Of a stretch of 64,000 nt of DNA, positions 10,962 through 21,352 are shown piece after piece (position 1 is the first letter of the stretch; every line of letters starts with the position of its first letter). The stretch lies in NCBI GenBank assembly GCA_017311185.1, contig JAESUZ010005528.1, positions 744,001 through 808,000 on the forward strand. Reading direction: 5' to 3'. This DNA comes from Proteles cristata cristata (Eukaryota; Chordata; Mammalia; Carnivora; Hyaenidae). The notes beneath the pieces are model-generated. The model did no database searches. It was not told where the DNA came from and saw only the letters and a list, made by a program, of their open reading frames with translations. Made by a program: the position numbers and the translations under genes.

Positions 10962-11215
10962 TGGCACTTACTAATGTACTTGCTCTATGTGGTGCTAAGT
11001 GCATTACACGTACTAATTCATTGACTTCTCCCAACATCTCTGTGAAGGAGTTACTATTATCATCTCCCATTTTATAGGTGAGGGAACTGAAGCAGAGAGG
11101 TGGGTTAACTTCTCCAAAATCACACAGCAAGTAAGTGGCAGAAATGGATGTAGACTTGGGTTGTTCAAGGTCACAGCCCAGGCTCTCAGACAGCACATTC
11201 CTCAGTAGTTTGTAG
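10960..11215 (-). mobile_element. MIR SINE, nearly full length
   Basis: On the plus strand it reads CTGGCACTTACTAATGTAC, GTGGTGCTAAGTGCATTAC, CCCATTTTATAGGTGAGGG, CAAAATCACACAGCAAGTAAG and TGGCAGAAATGGATG, the reverse complement of MIR in order. At about 250 bases it is one of the most complete MIR copies in the window. Confidence 0.85.
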
Positions 11216-11399
11216 GCTGGGAACATCAGCTTCCAGACAGGAAATAAAGGGACTCAGAAACGGAATAAACAAAATAAACATATGTAGTGCACACCATGTG
11301 CAAAATATACCGTAGGGATACTGTCTTATTTGTTCCTTTCAGGAAGCCATTGGTGAAGGTGATAGTATATTTCTTCCATAGAGGGTGTTAAAAGATAAA

Positions 11400-11850
11400 C
11401 TGAGGCATATTAAACATTGTAAGAGTTTATTTGAGCAAAAATCTGCTTGAACCAGGCAGCCTCCAATTCAACAGGTAGAAAGGAGCTCTGAGGGGCTATA
11501 CAGAACGAAAGGCTTTTATAGGCAGAAAGGAGCAGGCACAAGGAAGTCATACAGGCAAAAAAAGGCAGGTTGGTTATTGCAAAGTTACTTTCCTTTAGGG
11601 AATGGCAGGGGCCCCTCTGGCAGATGACCCCGCTAATGTTGATCAGGTGACTTCTGGGTGACTGGTTTAAGATTCCATTCGTGGGAAAGCTGGAACTGCA
11701 GTAAAGTTAATTCTGGTTTGGTGACGTGGTGGCATGAATGATTCCACATAGGGCCTGCTGTCTTGTGGGGGTGAACAGGAGCCACACGATGTTACGTAGT
11801 CAATGCATGAAGTGGGTGGAGGCTGGTATTCAAACCTGGGCATTTTAGAC
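11400..11850 (-). mobile_element. Old LTR-like repeat, family uncertain
   Basis: The words GTTTATTTGAGCAAAAATC, GGCAGCCTCCAATTC, GGAGCTCTGAGGGG and GGCTTTTATAGGCAGAAAGG recur, from memory, as the reverse complement of a widespread mammalian LTR-like repeat with a TATA/poly(A) region. I cannot fix the family name by eye. The orientation is inferred from the AATAAA-type signal seen only in reverse. Confidence 0.4.
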
Positions 11851-11855
11851 CTCAC

Positions 11856-12252
11856 ACCTTGTGCTTTCTTTTAAAAAGCACATCACCCAGCCTTCTAAAC
11901 AAAACAGATCAAACTATTTCTTCAGCTGCTTTGAAAGTCCCCCCTATGATATTTGTTATATATACTATGTCTACATAATCAAAAAAGAAGACTCTGAGAA
12001 GCAAGAGTCTCATAGGTGTGATCTAGAGACCAAGTCAGGAGCAGAGGGTCTGAAATACTAGTTTCTCATAACAGTTTCAGCTTGAATTTCTGAAAATCAT
12101 TATTCATAGGTTGTGTATGGAATTCAGTCTATCCACGGGGATTTTAGTCCCAACCGCTGAACAGGCAAAAGGCAGCATTTACCATTTCAGTGATAAAAGG
12201 AATCTAATTATATCCTGACAAAAATCCTTTAAAAAATGAGTTAAAATTTTCT
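11856..12252. other. Non-coding stretch, nothing recognised
   Basis: About 400 bases with no repeat or gene that I can name. Confidence 0.5.
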
Positions 12253-12488
12253 TTAAACATTTTTAAAAATAAATATTTCTTTTTGAGGGAGAGAGAGAGA
12301 GAGAGAGAGAACGTATGTGTGTGTGCAAGCAGGGGAGAGTCAGAGAGAGAGACACACACACAGAATCCGAAGCAGGCTCCAGGCTCTGAGTTGTCAGCAC
12401 GGAGTCCAAAGTGGAGCTCGAACTCATGAACCATGAGATTATGACCTGAGCCAAAGTTGGACACTTAACTGAGCCACCCAGGTGCCCC
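12253..12488 (-). mobile_element. CAN SINE, minus orientation
   Basis: The head ends at about 12488 (GAGCCACCCAGGTGCCCC). The A box has lost bases (TTAACTGAGCC). The body GAGTTGTCAGCACGGAG is the short, older form. The GA repeat is followed by ACGTATGTGTGTGTGCAAGC, so the repeat has mutated from GA to GT locally. Confidence 0.9.
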
Positions 12489-12749
12489 CCAAAATTCCCA
12501 AGTAATATAAAATTGTCAAGTTTCTTAAAAAAAAGACAAGCAAATAAAACAATAATGCTTACATGTGCACAGATAGGTCAGGAGCCACGTATGTCAGGCC
12601 TGTAGACTCATGGAGGATTTGGTCATGAGCCACTACCTAATTCTCCTATCTGAAAAATGGGATCACAATACTAGCTCACTTTATAAGGCAGAGATGAATG
12701 AGTGGGATGCAGTATTTCTCTACTGCATGAATTAAGTATAAGGCATTTT

Positions 12750-13299
12750 TTTTTACAAATAGTTTATTGTCAAATTAGTTTCCACTTAACACCCAGTGCT
12801 CATCCCCACAAGTGCCCTCCTCCATGCCCACCCCTCCTCCCCCCCACATCCACCAGTCCTCAGTTTTTGTCAGCATTCAAGAGTCTCTCATGGTTTGCCT
12901 CTCTCCCTTTCCCCCACCATTTCCACCCTTCTACTCCCCCTTGTTCCTCAGTTAAGTTCCTCCTAATCCTCCCATACGGGCAAACATATGATATTTGTCC
13001 TTCTCTGCCTGACTTATTTCGCTCAGCATAACACCCTCAGGGTCCATCCATGTTGCTACACATGGCCAGATTTCATTGTTTCTCATTGCCATGTAGTATT
13101 CCATGGTATAGATAAACCACATCTTCTTGATCCATTCGTCTGTTGATGGACACTTAGGCTCCATGTTTTGGCTATTGTTGAGAGTGCTGCTATGAACATT
13201 GGGGTACATGTGCTCCTATGCATCAGCATTTCTGTATCCCTTGGGTAAGTTCCTAGCAGTGCTATTGCTGGGTCATATGGGAATTCTACTGTTAGTTTC
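12750..13299 (-). mobile_element. L1 LINE, 5'-truncated 3' end, with perfect TSD
   Basis: A perfect 15-bp duplication, AGTATAAGGCATTTT, lies at 12735-12749 and 13300-13314. Between the copies, in reverse, are the T-rich tail side, the 3' UTR (CCACTTAACACCCAGTGCTC), and the last part of ORF2. The same 3' UTR appears in the inner L1 at 51868-52873, so both belong to one carnivore L1 lineage. At about 550 bp this is a typical severely truncated insertion. Confidence 0.93.
12952..13290 (-). pseudogene. L1 ORF2 C-terminal fragment (dead)
   Basis: The minus-strand frame carries the conserved C-terminal words of L1 ORF2 (CPSTDEWIKKMW, YTMEYYMA, WPCVATWMDPEG), then ends near 12952. Only the tail of the roughly 1,270-residue ORF2 protein remains. 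The endonuclease and reverse transcriptase domains are absent, so it is non-functional. Confidence 0.9.
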
Positions 13300-13314
13300 A
13301 GTATAAGGCATTTT

Positions 13315-13904
13315 AAATAGACTACTGCTAAAAATAACCAAAAGAATCTTCAAAAATGGTCAAAATCAGCTATAGAAGCAATTTCATGGGGCCCAGAATT
13401 TGGCATTTTTATGACCAAGGACATTATAAAACAGGCACTACCTTGGTGTAAGGGGCTTGCATCTGGTTGTTATGAAAAGGCCACTTTACGCTGAAACGTC
13501 TTTTCTAAACACCAAATAACATTATGAGCAGGTGAGATGGGGGTTGGCCTAGCTTCACAGCTTTCTTGAGAGTGTCTCCTTCACTATGTGCAAGGCTTTG
13601 AAATGCTGGCTTATACCATCAGCTCCTGCAAACATCCTCTTTGATCTCACTTGATGATGTTTTTGTGTGAACTAAGATCCAAGCGCAAATACAGGAACAT
13701 TAAATGTACAAGAGAGATAATGAGCCTCTAAGTATGCCTGCTCCAAGTTAAGTCAACAGATAGACATTGGGGGAAATTTAGAAAAGGAAAGACTCGGGCA
13801 AAGTGACATAGCTAGCAGATGAAACAAAAGAATCAAGCAGATTTTAGTTTGTTGATTCATTCTTTTATGTATTAATTCTCTTCTTTTTCAATATCATCCA
13901 TGAA
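13315..13904. other. Non-coding stretch, nothing recognised
   Basis: About 590 bases with no nameable element. Confidence 0.5.
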
Positions 13905-14092
13905 CTATCCATAGCTTATTGTATGCTAAAAACATCACATATAGTACTTCATTTACTCTCTATAATTTATGAGTCAAGGAAGGTGAGTAAGGAAATAGAG
14001 GCTCAGAGAGGTGAAGAAGCTCAGCCAAGGTCACACAGCTAGTATACGATGGAGTCTGGATTTGCATGCTGGGTGGTTGCTTCACTTTCCAA
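13905..14092 (-). mobile_element. MIR SINE fragment
   Basis: On the plus strand: GGAAATAGAGGCTCAGAGAGG, GCCAAGGTCACACAGCTAGT and GGAGTCTGGATTTGCA, the reverse complement of the MIR core. The 5' side (TATGCTAAAAACATCACAT) is more diverged. Confidence 0.75.
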
Positions 14093-14164
14093 GACCACAT
14101 CTATTCTTCTGGGCCAGGCTCAAACTGTCCAGTGCCAGAGTTCTCTGGGGAAAGTTTCTTAAGG

Positions 14165-14282
14165 GCAGATTCTGGGATTCTAACTCTAGATATTTTGATT
14201 CAGTTGGTCTAGAGAGGGGCTAGGGATCTCCGTGATTTGGATGATGTCCTTACAGGAATTACACTTTGATCAACACTGCCCT
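14165..14282 (+). mobile_element. MER5-like hAT-Charlie fragment
   Basis: TTTTGATTCAGTTGGTCTAG, GGGCTAGGGATCTCCG and ACACTTTGATCAACACTG follow the MER5A order ('ctgattcagtaggtctgggg... actttgagaaccactg'). It is a non-autonomous DNA-transposon relic. Confidence 0.6.
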
Positions 14283-14734
14283 GTATGATGTTGTCACTCG
14301 ATACACAGTAGCTCTGTTTGGAAACAACTTTCAGATCACCTCATGGTCAGTTTTGGTATCTTCCCCTGAACACTAAAATAATAAAATGAACCTCAGTCCC
14401 TATCGGGAAGATGAAAGAAGATACTGCATGACAAGCAGTGTGCCAGACTTGCAGAAACTCTTTTGTAAATCACATTTTTCTGTCCCAGGAAAAGCAGAAA
14501 GAACCAAAACATTCAACATGAATCGCCATAAAGAGTGGTTGATTTAAGAGGTGAATCACTTGCCTGATGTAAATCAGGGCTATGAGACATAGCAGAGATG
14601 CAGGAATGGAGTTTGCCTAAGTGAGGAGTTGTGGGGATGAATGTACAGTTAATTCCAGAAGCAGAATTAGTTGAGAAGAAAGCAATCTTTATTGCTTATG
14701 TAGCCCATAGAAACCTCATGACCGCTAACTCCAC
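14283..14734. other. Non-coding stretch, nothing recognised
   Basis: About 450 bases with no nameable element. No open frame above 70 codons is worth noting. Confidence 0.5.
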
Positions 14735-14895
14735 TGCTGGCCACTGTGTGACAGTGGCCAGGTTATTTCTCTCAGAACATCACTCCCTTCACCTATAGAG
14801 CTGAGATAATAAAAGCTTCTACAAAGTGTTGTTGTGAGGATGAAATGAATTAAGAATACACCGAGGAGTGAGCATTAGAGTTATCTTGCACATAG
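14735..14895 (+). mobile_element. MIR SINE fragment
   Basis: CACTGTGTGACAGTGGCCAG, CCTATAGAGCTGAGATAATA and GTGTTGTTGTGAGGATGAAA align with the MIR core and 3' part. Confidence 0.65.
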
Positions 14896-16435
14896 TATGT
14901 GTCACAATACTAGCTCTGGAGACAGTCATATTATGATTCAGAGAATTATTATTATTTCCACAGCATTGAACCTGAAGAATGCATTCCTTAATTTTTTATA
15001 GGAAACCTTTGAGGCCAGAGGTGTAGCAGAACTTTTGGATTTTAGGAAAGTAATATGGTGCATATACTGCCTATCATATAACACATCGGGGACTAGAAAG
15101 AACCCTGTTAATCACACACACTCATCTTGCTACAAGGAAGTGTAGGAATATTCACCCTCAGTGGTAAAAGTAGCCTCATGTCAGTTCAGGTCAGGTTTTG
15201 CCATCAAATGCTTTACAAAAAGCTTTTAGTTTTTTTATAGCTTTTTGGATCTCATAACTGCAGATATGGGATTGTGGACCCTTCTCACATTTCCATTACC
15301 ATTACTCTCCCAGGACGCTCGGCTGCTTCCTAAATCCATAAAGTGGGCGCAGCATTAGTAGCAAGTGTAATGGGATGTCTAAATTAATTCAATACATCTT
15401 TATAAAACTGGAGTTGGATAGATTACCAGCCAATGGGACTCACTGGAGGATGAGATTGCACTATTCCTTCTTTCTCTTTCTTGCAAATTTTAAAATGTGA
15501 AACAAAATCAGGGAAAGTTTAGAAATCTGAGGGAATAAAATGATCTCCATTATACAAACATATTACAACACAACTACTATCATTTCATGAACATTCACTT
15601 GTTTCATAAATTTTTATCTAGATACAAATATACTGGGCATGCAATATATACTGCTTTAAAAACTATTTGTATGTTCCTACAATATCTCCACAGTGGTCAC
15701 TTTAAAGTTTGTATACTATTACATATTACCATATTCATGTAACAATTCCCTTCTTGGTGGAAGCTTTCACTGTTACCAAAATGCTCTCATGAACCACGTT
15801 TGCTCTTAGCTAAATTTGTTATTACCTAGAATTAGTCTTGGTATGGTGACCTAAAATGTTGATTCAAAAGATGTAAAGATCTGGCACTAAAACCAGGGAG
15901 AAGGTAGGGAAGGACCATCAAGAGCCAAGTGTAATGCTGAAGGCTTTGAAATTCAAAGAGGAAAGTCTGGGGGATTAAGCCAATGTCAGATGAGAGAAGA
16001 AGCTTATTGAAAGTTGGAGGTGTGAGGAGGAGTGAAATTAGAGAGATAAGCAGTGAGCAGGGGCTGTGCAACAGCGTGTGACAGTCATTGCCAGCAGCAT
16101 GGCCTCTGTGAGTCTACGAAGGGACTACGTGCCTTGGTTTACAGGCACAGAGGAAGAATTGGTATACCCAGAATGTTCCTTTCTTCCAGTAGTTTTTATT
16201 TCTGTGAAGTGCTTGCTCAAAGTAGGCCTTATTTTTACCTGACTTCAGTCCAACTGGCCATCTGCTGTCACCTGGACTCCTGCAAAACCATCTGAAAGCT
16301 TCTCTACCGCTCAGCCTCAAGCTTCTTTAATCTAGTCCCGCACAGCAGCCATAGGGTATTCTGAAGAGCAAATTCACTCATTTATCCCCTGTTTAAAACC
16401 CTTCAAGGTTTTCCTGGCGTTCCTTGGATAAAGAC
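14896..16435. other. Non-coding stretch, nothing recognised
   Basis: About 1.5 kb of largely AT-rich sequence. Around 15560-15790 (ATTTCATGAACATTCACTTG, CTTGGTGGAAGC) the style resembles an old LINE 3' region, but I cannot name it. No gene recognised. Confidence 0.45.
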
Positions 16436-16439
16436 AAAA

Positions 16440-16935
16440 GTACATAATGTGGGTTTAGACTCTTTTGGTTGTAAGTGACAAGCGACCTAATTCAAGCTGA
16501 CTTAAATAAAAAAGGAAATGTTATTGGATAACTCTATCCAACAATCAAGGCTCAGGACTTTAAAGGATTTAATAAAGACCCGCTTCCTCTCTCCACCAGC
16601 TTTGCTGCCTCTGTGTTGATGCCTCTCAGGTGAGAGCTCTCCCCTGGCCACAACACTGCCAGGGACTCCAACTTAATGTGCTGTGGGGATACAGCCTTAC
16701 CCCAGCAGTCTCAACCAGAGCCCTGGACTTCACTGTGGTTGGACTGGCTTGGGTCACGTGTTCTCTCCTGAACCAATTACGGAGACCAGGGGAATAAGAT
16801 ATGTCATTGGCCAAAGGCTGGATGACATGCTTTACCTAGATTCTACCCCACCTACACCATACGGACTGAGAGTGGGGAAAGCACAGGTCCCTGCAGGCAA
16901 CCCAGAGATCTTGCTCTGTGAAGGGAGAAGATATG
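16440..16935 (-). mobile_element. Old dispersed repeat, family uncertain
   Basis: CTTTTGGTTGTAAGTGACAAG and AATTCAAGCTGACTTAAA near the left end, then GGCTTGGGTCACGTGTTC and GTCATTGGCCAAAGGCTGG, match my memory of a common mammalian dispersed repeat read in reverse. Part of 38630-39060 resembles the same family in the opposite orientation (CACATGACCTAACTGGTCC, CCTGAAGTTAGC). I do not claim a family name. Confidence 0.35.
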
Positions 16936-17039
16936 CTGGGTTGGGTGAGATACAAATGGTTACTATTACATGTACGCACGAAGATCTACATTGTGTCCTA
17001 ACCTATTTTCCTGCTTTGTCTAGCGCAGTATTCCCCTTT

Positions 17040-17345
17040 GCTTTGTGTGATCCAGCTACATTAATCCTTGAATCAGATAGCATAACAGACCCCCCACGCC
17101 CCCCCAAACTTCGTGTCTTACAACAACTATTCAGCATTTCTCACCAGTCCGTAGGTCATCTTGGCGGTTCTGCTGCTTTGAGCTGGGTTTGGTTGATGCA
17201 GTCCCTGCTTATTCTGCATCTGTGGTCAGATCTTCAGAGGGATAGCTGGTTGAAGAACCTTGGATGGGATGACACAGCTCTGCTCCATGTGGCCTCTCAT
17301 TCTGTAGCATGTTGGCTCAGGTTTGTTTTCCTGGTGGATTTATAG
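17040..17345 (-). mobile_element. Old dispersed repeat fragment, family uncertain
   Basis: CGTGTCTTACAACAACTATTC, CACCAGTCCGTAGGTCATC, GGTTCTGCTGCTTTGAGCTG and TCCATGTGGCCTCTCATTC recall a mammalian repeat with the order 'gtggcttaaaacaacaatttattatctcacagtttctgtgggtcagg... ctccatgtggcctctcatcc'. The segment at 33040-33500 may be related. Confidence 0.4.
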
Positions 17346-17609
17346 TCTGAGAGAGTAAGCAGCGGTGTTCAAAGTGTTTTGCAGCCCAAACTTGGAATTG
17401 GCACTTCGACTGCATGCAAATCACATAGCCAAGTTTAGGATTAGCCTGGGAAGGGAATATCAAAAGGTTTGGCCACTGGAAGGTGAGAAAATTGGGGCTA
17501 TGACTGCAATCAACCTTACCAGTCTTCTTTTAGTTCTTCTAATAAATAGGCTTTGCTTCTTCCCATAGCACTGTTATTGCACTTGATTTTGCTTTGGCAT
17601 AGAACGCTG
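17346..17609. other. Non-coding stretch, nothing recognised
   Basis: A short unassigned interval between an uncertain repeat and an L2. Confidence 0.45.
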
Positions 17610-17940
17610 TCCACTGATTTCCTGGCTAATTCCTACCAATCCTTCACACCTCTCTAACTAGGTCACACCACCTTTTTGCATGCATTAACATCACAGTGTA
17701 GCTGAATCTCAAAGCATTTATCAAGGTTGGATTTTATATTTATCTTTGTGATTACTTGACTAATGACTATATGCTCGCAGTAGACTATAAACTCCCTGAG
17801 GATAGGACTGGATTTTATTACTCTTTTTCATTTAATTTTTCTTTAGCACATTCTTTCTTCTCATTTTAGGCTTGGCAGCCATGCTTGGCAAATATGAGGA
17901 TACCAAAAACATTTGTCAACTAAATGTGTAATTGAATGAG
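17610..17940 (+). mobile_element. L2 LINE 3' end
   Basis: TGATTTCCTGGCTAATTCC, CCAATCCTTCACACCTC and TAGGTCACACCACC follow the L2 'ctggctaactcctactcatccttcaagactcagctcaggtgtcacctcc' order. Then ACTCCCTGAGGATAGGACTGG matches 'ctccttgagggcaggga', ending near a diverged AAATGTGTAATTGAATG terminus. Confidence 0.72.
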
Positions 17941-18010
17941 TATTATGAGAAAGATTGTATGTTGCAGAGTACTGTGAAAATATGGCTGCCTGTCTTGCCA
18001 CACTAGTCTT

Positions 18011-18233
18011 TTTTTTTTTTAATTTTTTTTAATGTTTTATTTATTTCTAGGAGAGAGAGAGAGACAGCGTGAGCAGGAGGGTCAGAGAGAGAGGGAGTCA
18101 CAGACTGAAACAGGCTCCAGGCTCTGAGCTGGCAGTCAGCACAGAGCCTGACGCGGGGCTCGAACCCACGAACCGCGAGATCATGACCCAAGCGAAAGTC
18201 AGACGCTTAACCGACTAAGCCACCCAGGCGCCC
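18011..18233 (-). mobile_element. CAN SINE, young variant, 17-bp TSD
   Basis: A perfect TSD, CTTGCCACACTAGTCTT, lies at 17994-18010 and 18234-18250. The copy has intact A and B boxes (reverse), the diagnostic GCAGTCAGCAC body and CTAGGAGAG at the tail. The GA repeat is short (about 12 bases), which is typical of a recent copy. Confidence 0.95.
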
Positions 18234-18418
18234 CTTGCCACACTAGTCTTAGTGTAGCTCTGGCCTATTCATGCGTTCCTTGCCATACTATGAGAGCAGA
18301 AGATATTGGGAATGTAACCTCCTGAGTGGGAGAAGAGCTGAAAACTTATTCTTGTATTGAGCCAAATAGGAGATGAAATGACAAGTTCAGCTTAACATCA
18401 TTAGACCATACATTCCTA

Positions 18419-18626
18419 TTTTTTAAATTTTTAATGTTTATTTTTGAAAGAGAGAGACAGCGTGCATGGGGGAGGCGCAGAGAGAGAGGGAGACACAGAA
18501 TCTGAAACAGGCTCCAGGCTCTGAGCTGTCAGCATGAAGCCCCATGCAGGGCTTGAACCCACAAACTGCAAGAGCATGACCTGAGCTGAGGTCGGAAACT
18601 CAACCAACCGAGCTGCTCAGCTAATC
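18419..18626 (-). mobile_element. CAN SINE, old variant
   Basis: The tail is TTTAATGTTTATTTTTGAAAG, the body GAGCTGTCAGCATGAAGCC, and the head is degraded (CGAGCTGCTCAGC). The flanks ACCATACATTCC and ACCATATATTTC look like a diverged TSD. It belongs to the short-body older group. Confidence 0.88.
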
Positions 18627-18764
18627 CTAAACCATATATTTCTCGTGGTTGCTGCAGTTGGGATGGAAATAATTTTGTTTACAAATTTCATAAGCAATAT
18701 CACCATTCCTCTATGGACATTATTGATTGAGAATTAATAGATGCTCAGGAATATGTTAACTCAT

Positions 18765-18842
18765 TCGTTTATTTATTCAACAAATTTTTATTGAGGACTA
18801 ATCATGAATCTACATCCAATGGAGTAAACTCTAGGGAAAAAA
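18765..18842 (-). mobile_element. L2 LINE terminal fragment
   Basis: TTATTCAACAAATTTTTATTG is the reverse complement of the L2 3' terminus, followed by a diverged continuation. Short, so moderate confidence only. Confidence 0.5.
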
Positions 18843-19339
18843 GTTTGCTGAGGAAAACTCAGCATATGAATGCACTTGAAATACCATTAATGTCCAATTT
18901 TATTTTTAAAAAACAAAGAGTATCTGTTGCTGAGATTTCTAAAATACGCTTTCTTTAGATATAAGCTATTGAAGAGGAGGTTGAATCACAGTGTCAAAAT
19001 GAAAAATTAAACCTTATGCTGAAATATGAAGAAGAATATTGGAACTGGGGGAGAGAAAGGGAAATATGATTCAATGTAAATGATTCCATCTGCTGCAGTA
19101 AAAATATTTATATGTTTCTCCTTTCTACAAGTACTTCCATATTTCTAAAATGATGACCCTTTCATTTTGAATAAGCTTAAGCCTTATGGGAAAGCCAGCC
19201 ACAGAATTGTAAGGAGTTTCAAAATTTATTGAGGGACTGTAGGAAGATCACTTATTGGGTGAAAAGGAGAGGCAATAAACCTCAGGTATTCAGTGGCTCT
19301 TTGGTCCTGGTGCTAGCTAGAAGAAGGAAACCACTCACC
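18843..19339. other. Non-coding stretch, nothing recognised
   Basis: About 500 AT-rich bases without a nameable element. Confidence 0.5.
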
Positions 19340-19815
19340 ATAGTTACTCTAAGGTGGCAAAGAAAATTTCAGTGAGGGCTCCAGTTCTTCACCCTTCCCT
19401 CTATCCATGCCCATTGTCATGTTGTTTTGTAGTTCCCTCCCAATATGAGCAGCGTGACCTGCCCTGCCCCTTGACATTGGGCTCAGCCATGAAATTGCTT
19501 TGGCCGAAGAGATACTAGCAGCCGGTGCAGGCAGAAGAGGCTTGACTTGGTCTTGCATGTTAGGGCATGCCTTCTCTCTTGAACTCTACCATAACCATGA
19601 AGATAAGTCTTGGTCTCAGGGGAAGGATGAAGGACATGTGGAACAGTGACAGGCTGAATCAGTTGAGTCTAGTCTAGATCAGTCAACAGCCAGCCAAACC
19701 CAGAAATGTGAGTGATCTCATCCATAGGCAGCAGATCTGCATTGGTCAGTTGACTCCAGATGCATCAAGTATCCAGGGCATGAGGTTATGGTTGTTATGC
19801 AAAACAGCTAACTCA
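19340..19815 (+). mobile_element. MaLR/MLT-type LTR relic
   Basis: GAAATTGCTTTGGCCGAAGAG and GGCAGAAGAGGCTTG recall the MLT1-like 'gacttgctttggccaatggaat... ctgggcagaagctt'. CAGCCAGCCAAACCCAG and GGTTGTTATGCAAAACAGCTAACTC fit its far end. A solitary, heavily diverged LTR of a non-viable ancient element. The exact subfamily is not assignable by eye. Confidence 0.5.
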
Positions 19816-20029
19816 TACAGCATATATTGATCTTCTAGACCCTCCCATGGCTGCTTGGCTACATTTGGAAATGCAATATAGAGTTTGGTGGAATACTCAG
19901 GAACTTAAACCTCGTTAAGTACTAAGATCAATGTTCTCACTGAATTCATGGGGTAAATGGTATAATTTGAAGAAGAGTGTTTTAAGTTCAAAAGAAAAAG
20001 AAAAACCCTGAATTCAGGTTCTGATTTTG

Positions 20030-20150
20030 CAATACATTACTGTATGTTGCACTTGGTGAAATCCCTTAACTTCTCTAATGGTAGCTTCTCCCTTTCTAAA
20101 ATAGGGATAATAACACTTCAGACACTTTTTGGTAATTAACTAGCATTACA
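20030..20150 (+). mobile_element. MIR SINE fragment
   Basis: GAAATCCCTTAACTTCTC and CTTTCTAAAATAGGGATAAT match the MIR central region. The left side is weak. Confidence 0.65.
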
Positions 20151-20189
20151 CAGGGAAGATGTATGTCTAGAGCAACATATATGTATTGT

Positions 20190-20618
20190 GGGTTGAATCG
20201 CATTCCCCAGAAAGATATGTTGATGTCCTAACCCCAGCTACCTTTGAATGTTGACCTTGTTCCAAAATAGGGTCATTGTGAGTATAATCAGGTTAAGAAT
20301 AGGGAGGCTCTCATCCAATGACTGGTATATTTATAAGTAGAGAGCGATCTGGAGACATACATAAGGACATTGGAGTGAGGAGTCTGTAGGCCAATGGATT
20401 CTAAGGGTTACCACTGGGGGCTGTTGGCAGCTACCAGAAGCTAGGGAGAGGAAAGCAAAGATTCTTCCTTAGAGCCTTCAGAGGAAGCATGGGCCTGCTA
20501 ATACCTTGATTTTAGACTCCCAGCTCTCAGAACCCTGAGCAAATCCATTTCTGTTGTGTTAAGCAACTCAGTTTGTCTCACTTTGTCATGGTGGCCCTAG
20601 GGAACCAATATACTATGG
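20190..20618 (+). mobile_element. MaLR-type LTR relic, near full length
   Basis: It opens GTGGGTTGAATCGCATTCCCC, with ATATGTTGATGTCCTAACCCC, CCAAAATAGGGTCATTGTGAG, CCAGAAGCTAGGGAGAGG, ACACCTTGATTTTAGACTCCC-like words and an end GTGGCCCTAGGGAACCAATA. This order is that of a widespread mammalian LTR-type repeat of about 430 bp. The AATAAA-type signal is degraded. No internal region is attached, so it is a solo LTR. Confidence 0.62.
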
Positions 20619-20879
20619 ATACTAGGGATTATGCTAAATTATGCATTTCACCAAGAAGGGCTCAACTTGTTTATGAATATACGTGAGTCACCTTTGGGGA
20701 CCTCAGAAATACTGAGGAGTAGGATCTTTTTTTGGATTCTCAGTTCCCACAGGTGAACTATCTAAGCTTATGGAATCAGAGTATTAATATTAACGTGAAC
20801 TCAATTGTGTCCCTCGTAAGAATAAAACTCAGGGGCTTTCTCATTCCTTAGTGGAGCAATAGTATGTAAAACCATTTAA

Positions 20880-20985
20880 TAGTCACTAATATTTATCAAG
20901 TTCCAAGTACCATTTTCAGTGTTTTTAATATATCAACTCATTTAAATCTTCCAATAACACTGGAAGGTACTGGATCACTCGGAGG
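20880..20985 (-). mobile_element. MIR SINE fragment
   Basis: ACTAATATTTATCAAGTTCC and ATCAACTCATTTAAATCTTC reproduce the reverse complement of the MIR 3' half. A further piece at about 21462-21535 (CCTGAGGTCACTGCTGGAGC) may be the remaining half, separated by an insertion of about 480 bases. Confidence 0.6.
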
Positions 20986-21333
20986 GTAACTGGTTCCTGT
21001 CTTGAATATTTAAAACAGAGGGAGCCTAATACACAGGTGATGGAGTTGACAGGAGGCCAACAGGGGAGATTGAAACACCTTAGATTCACAGCATCAGGAA
21101 GCTGCTATCACATCTGGGCTGGAACTGTGACAAGAGGAGGCAGCGATGGAGGAGGCCAGAGGTGGGGGAGGGGGGGAATCACTGGGTCAAGGTCAAGTTG
21201 TAATCTTAGTAGGCTTATCATGAGGGAGCTGGAGCTGTGGAGGAAGCGAAGCCATTGAAGAAAGCCTGCCTGAGGAGGGGTAGGGAGGAAGAGAGGTATT
21301 CTGGTTTTTTCTTTCCTCTCACCCTCCACTCAT
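20986..21333. other. Unassigned stretch, possible old repeat
   Basis: GGAGCCTAATACACAGGTGATGG and GGGCTGGAACTGTGAC are words I associate with dispersed mammalian repeats, but I cannot name a family. The frames on both strands (73 codons each, overlapping) are chance. Confidence 0.35.
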
Positions 21334-21352
21334 TAACGCCACCTGCTGGCTG
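21334..21352 (-). promoter_or_regulatory. CTCF-like binding motif
   Basis: TAACGCCACCTGCTGGCTG closely follows the reverse complement of the CTCF core (TAGCGCCCCCTGGTGGCCA): by my eye 14 of 19 positions agree, and the core GCCACCTGCTGG is a commonly seen CTCF variant. CTCF is the zinc-finger architectural protein that anchors chromatin loops. The motif lies outside the SINEs. No position-weight score was calculated and binding is untested. Confidence 0.5.

Noticed and set aside
16683..17345. Longest open frame in the window, 220 codons on the plus strand
   Set aside because: It runs across two old-repeat segments and the gap between them, has no recognisable domain, and lacks any exon or promoter context. 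A frame this long is expected by chance in 64 kb.
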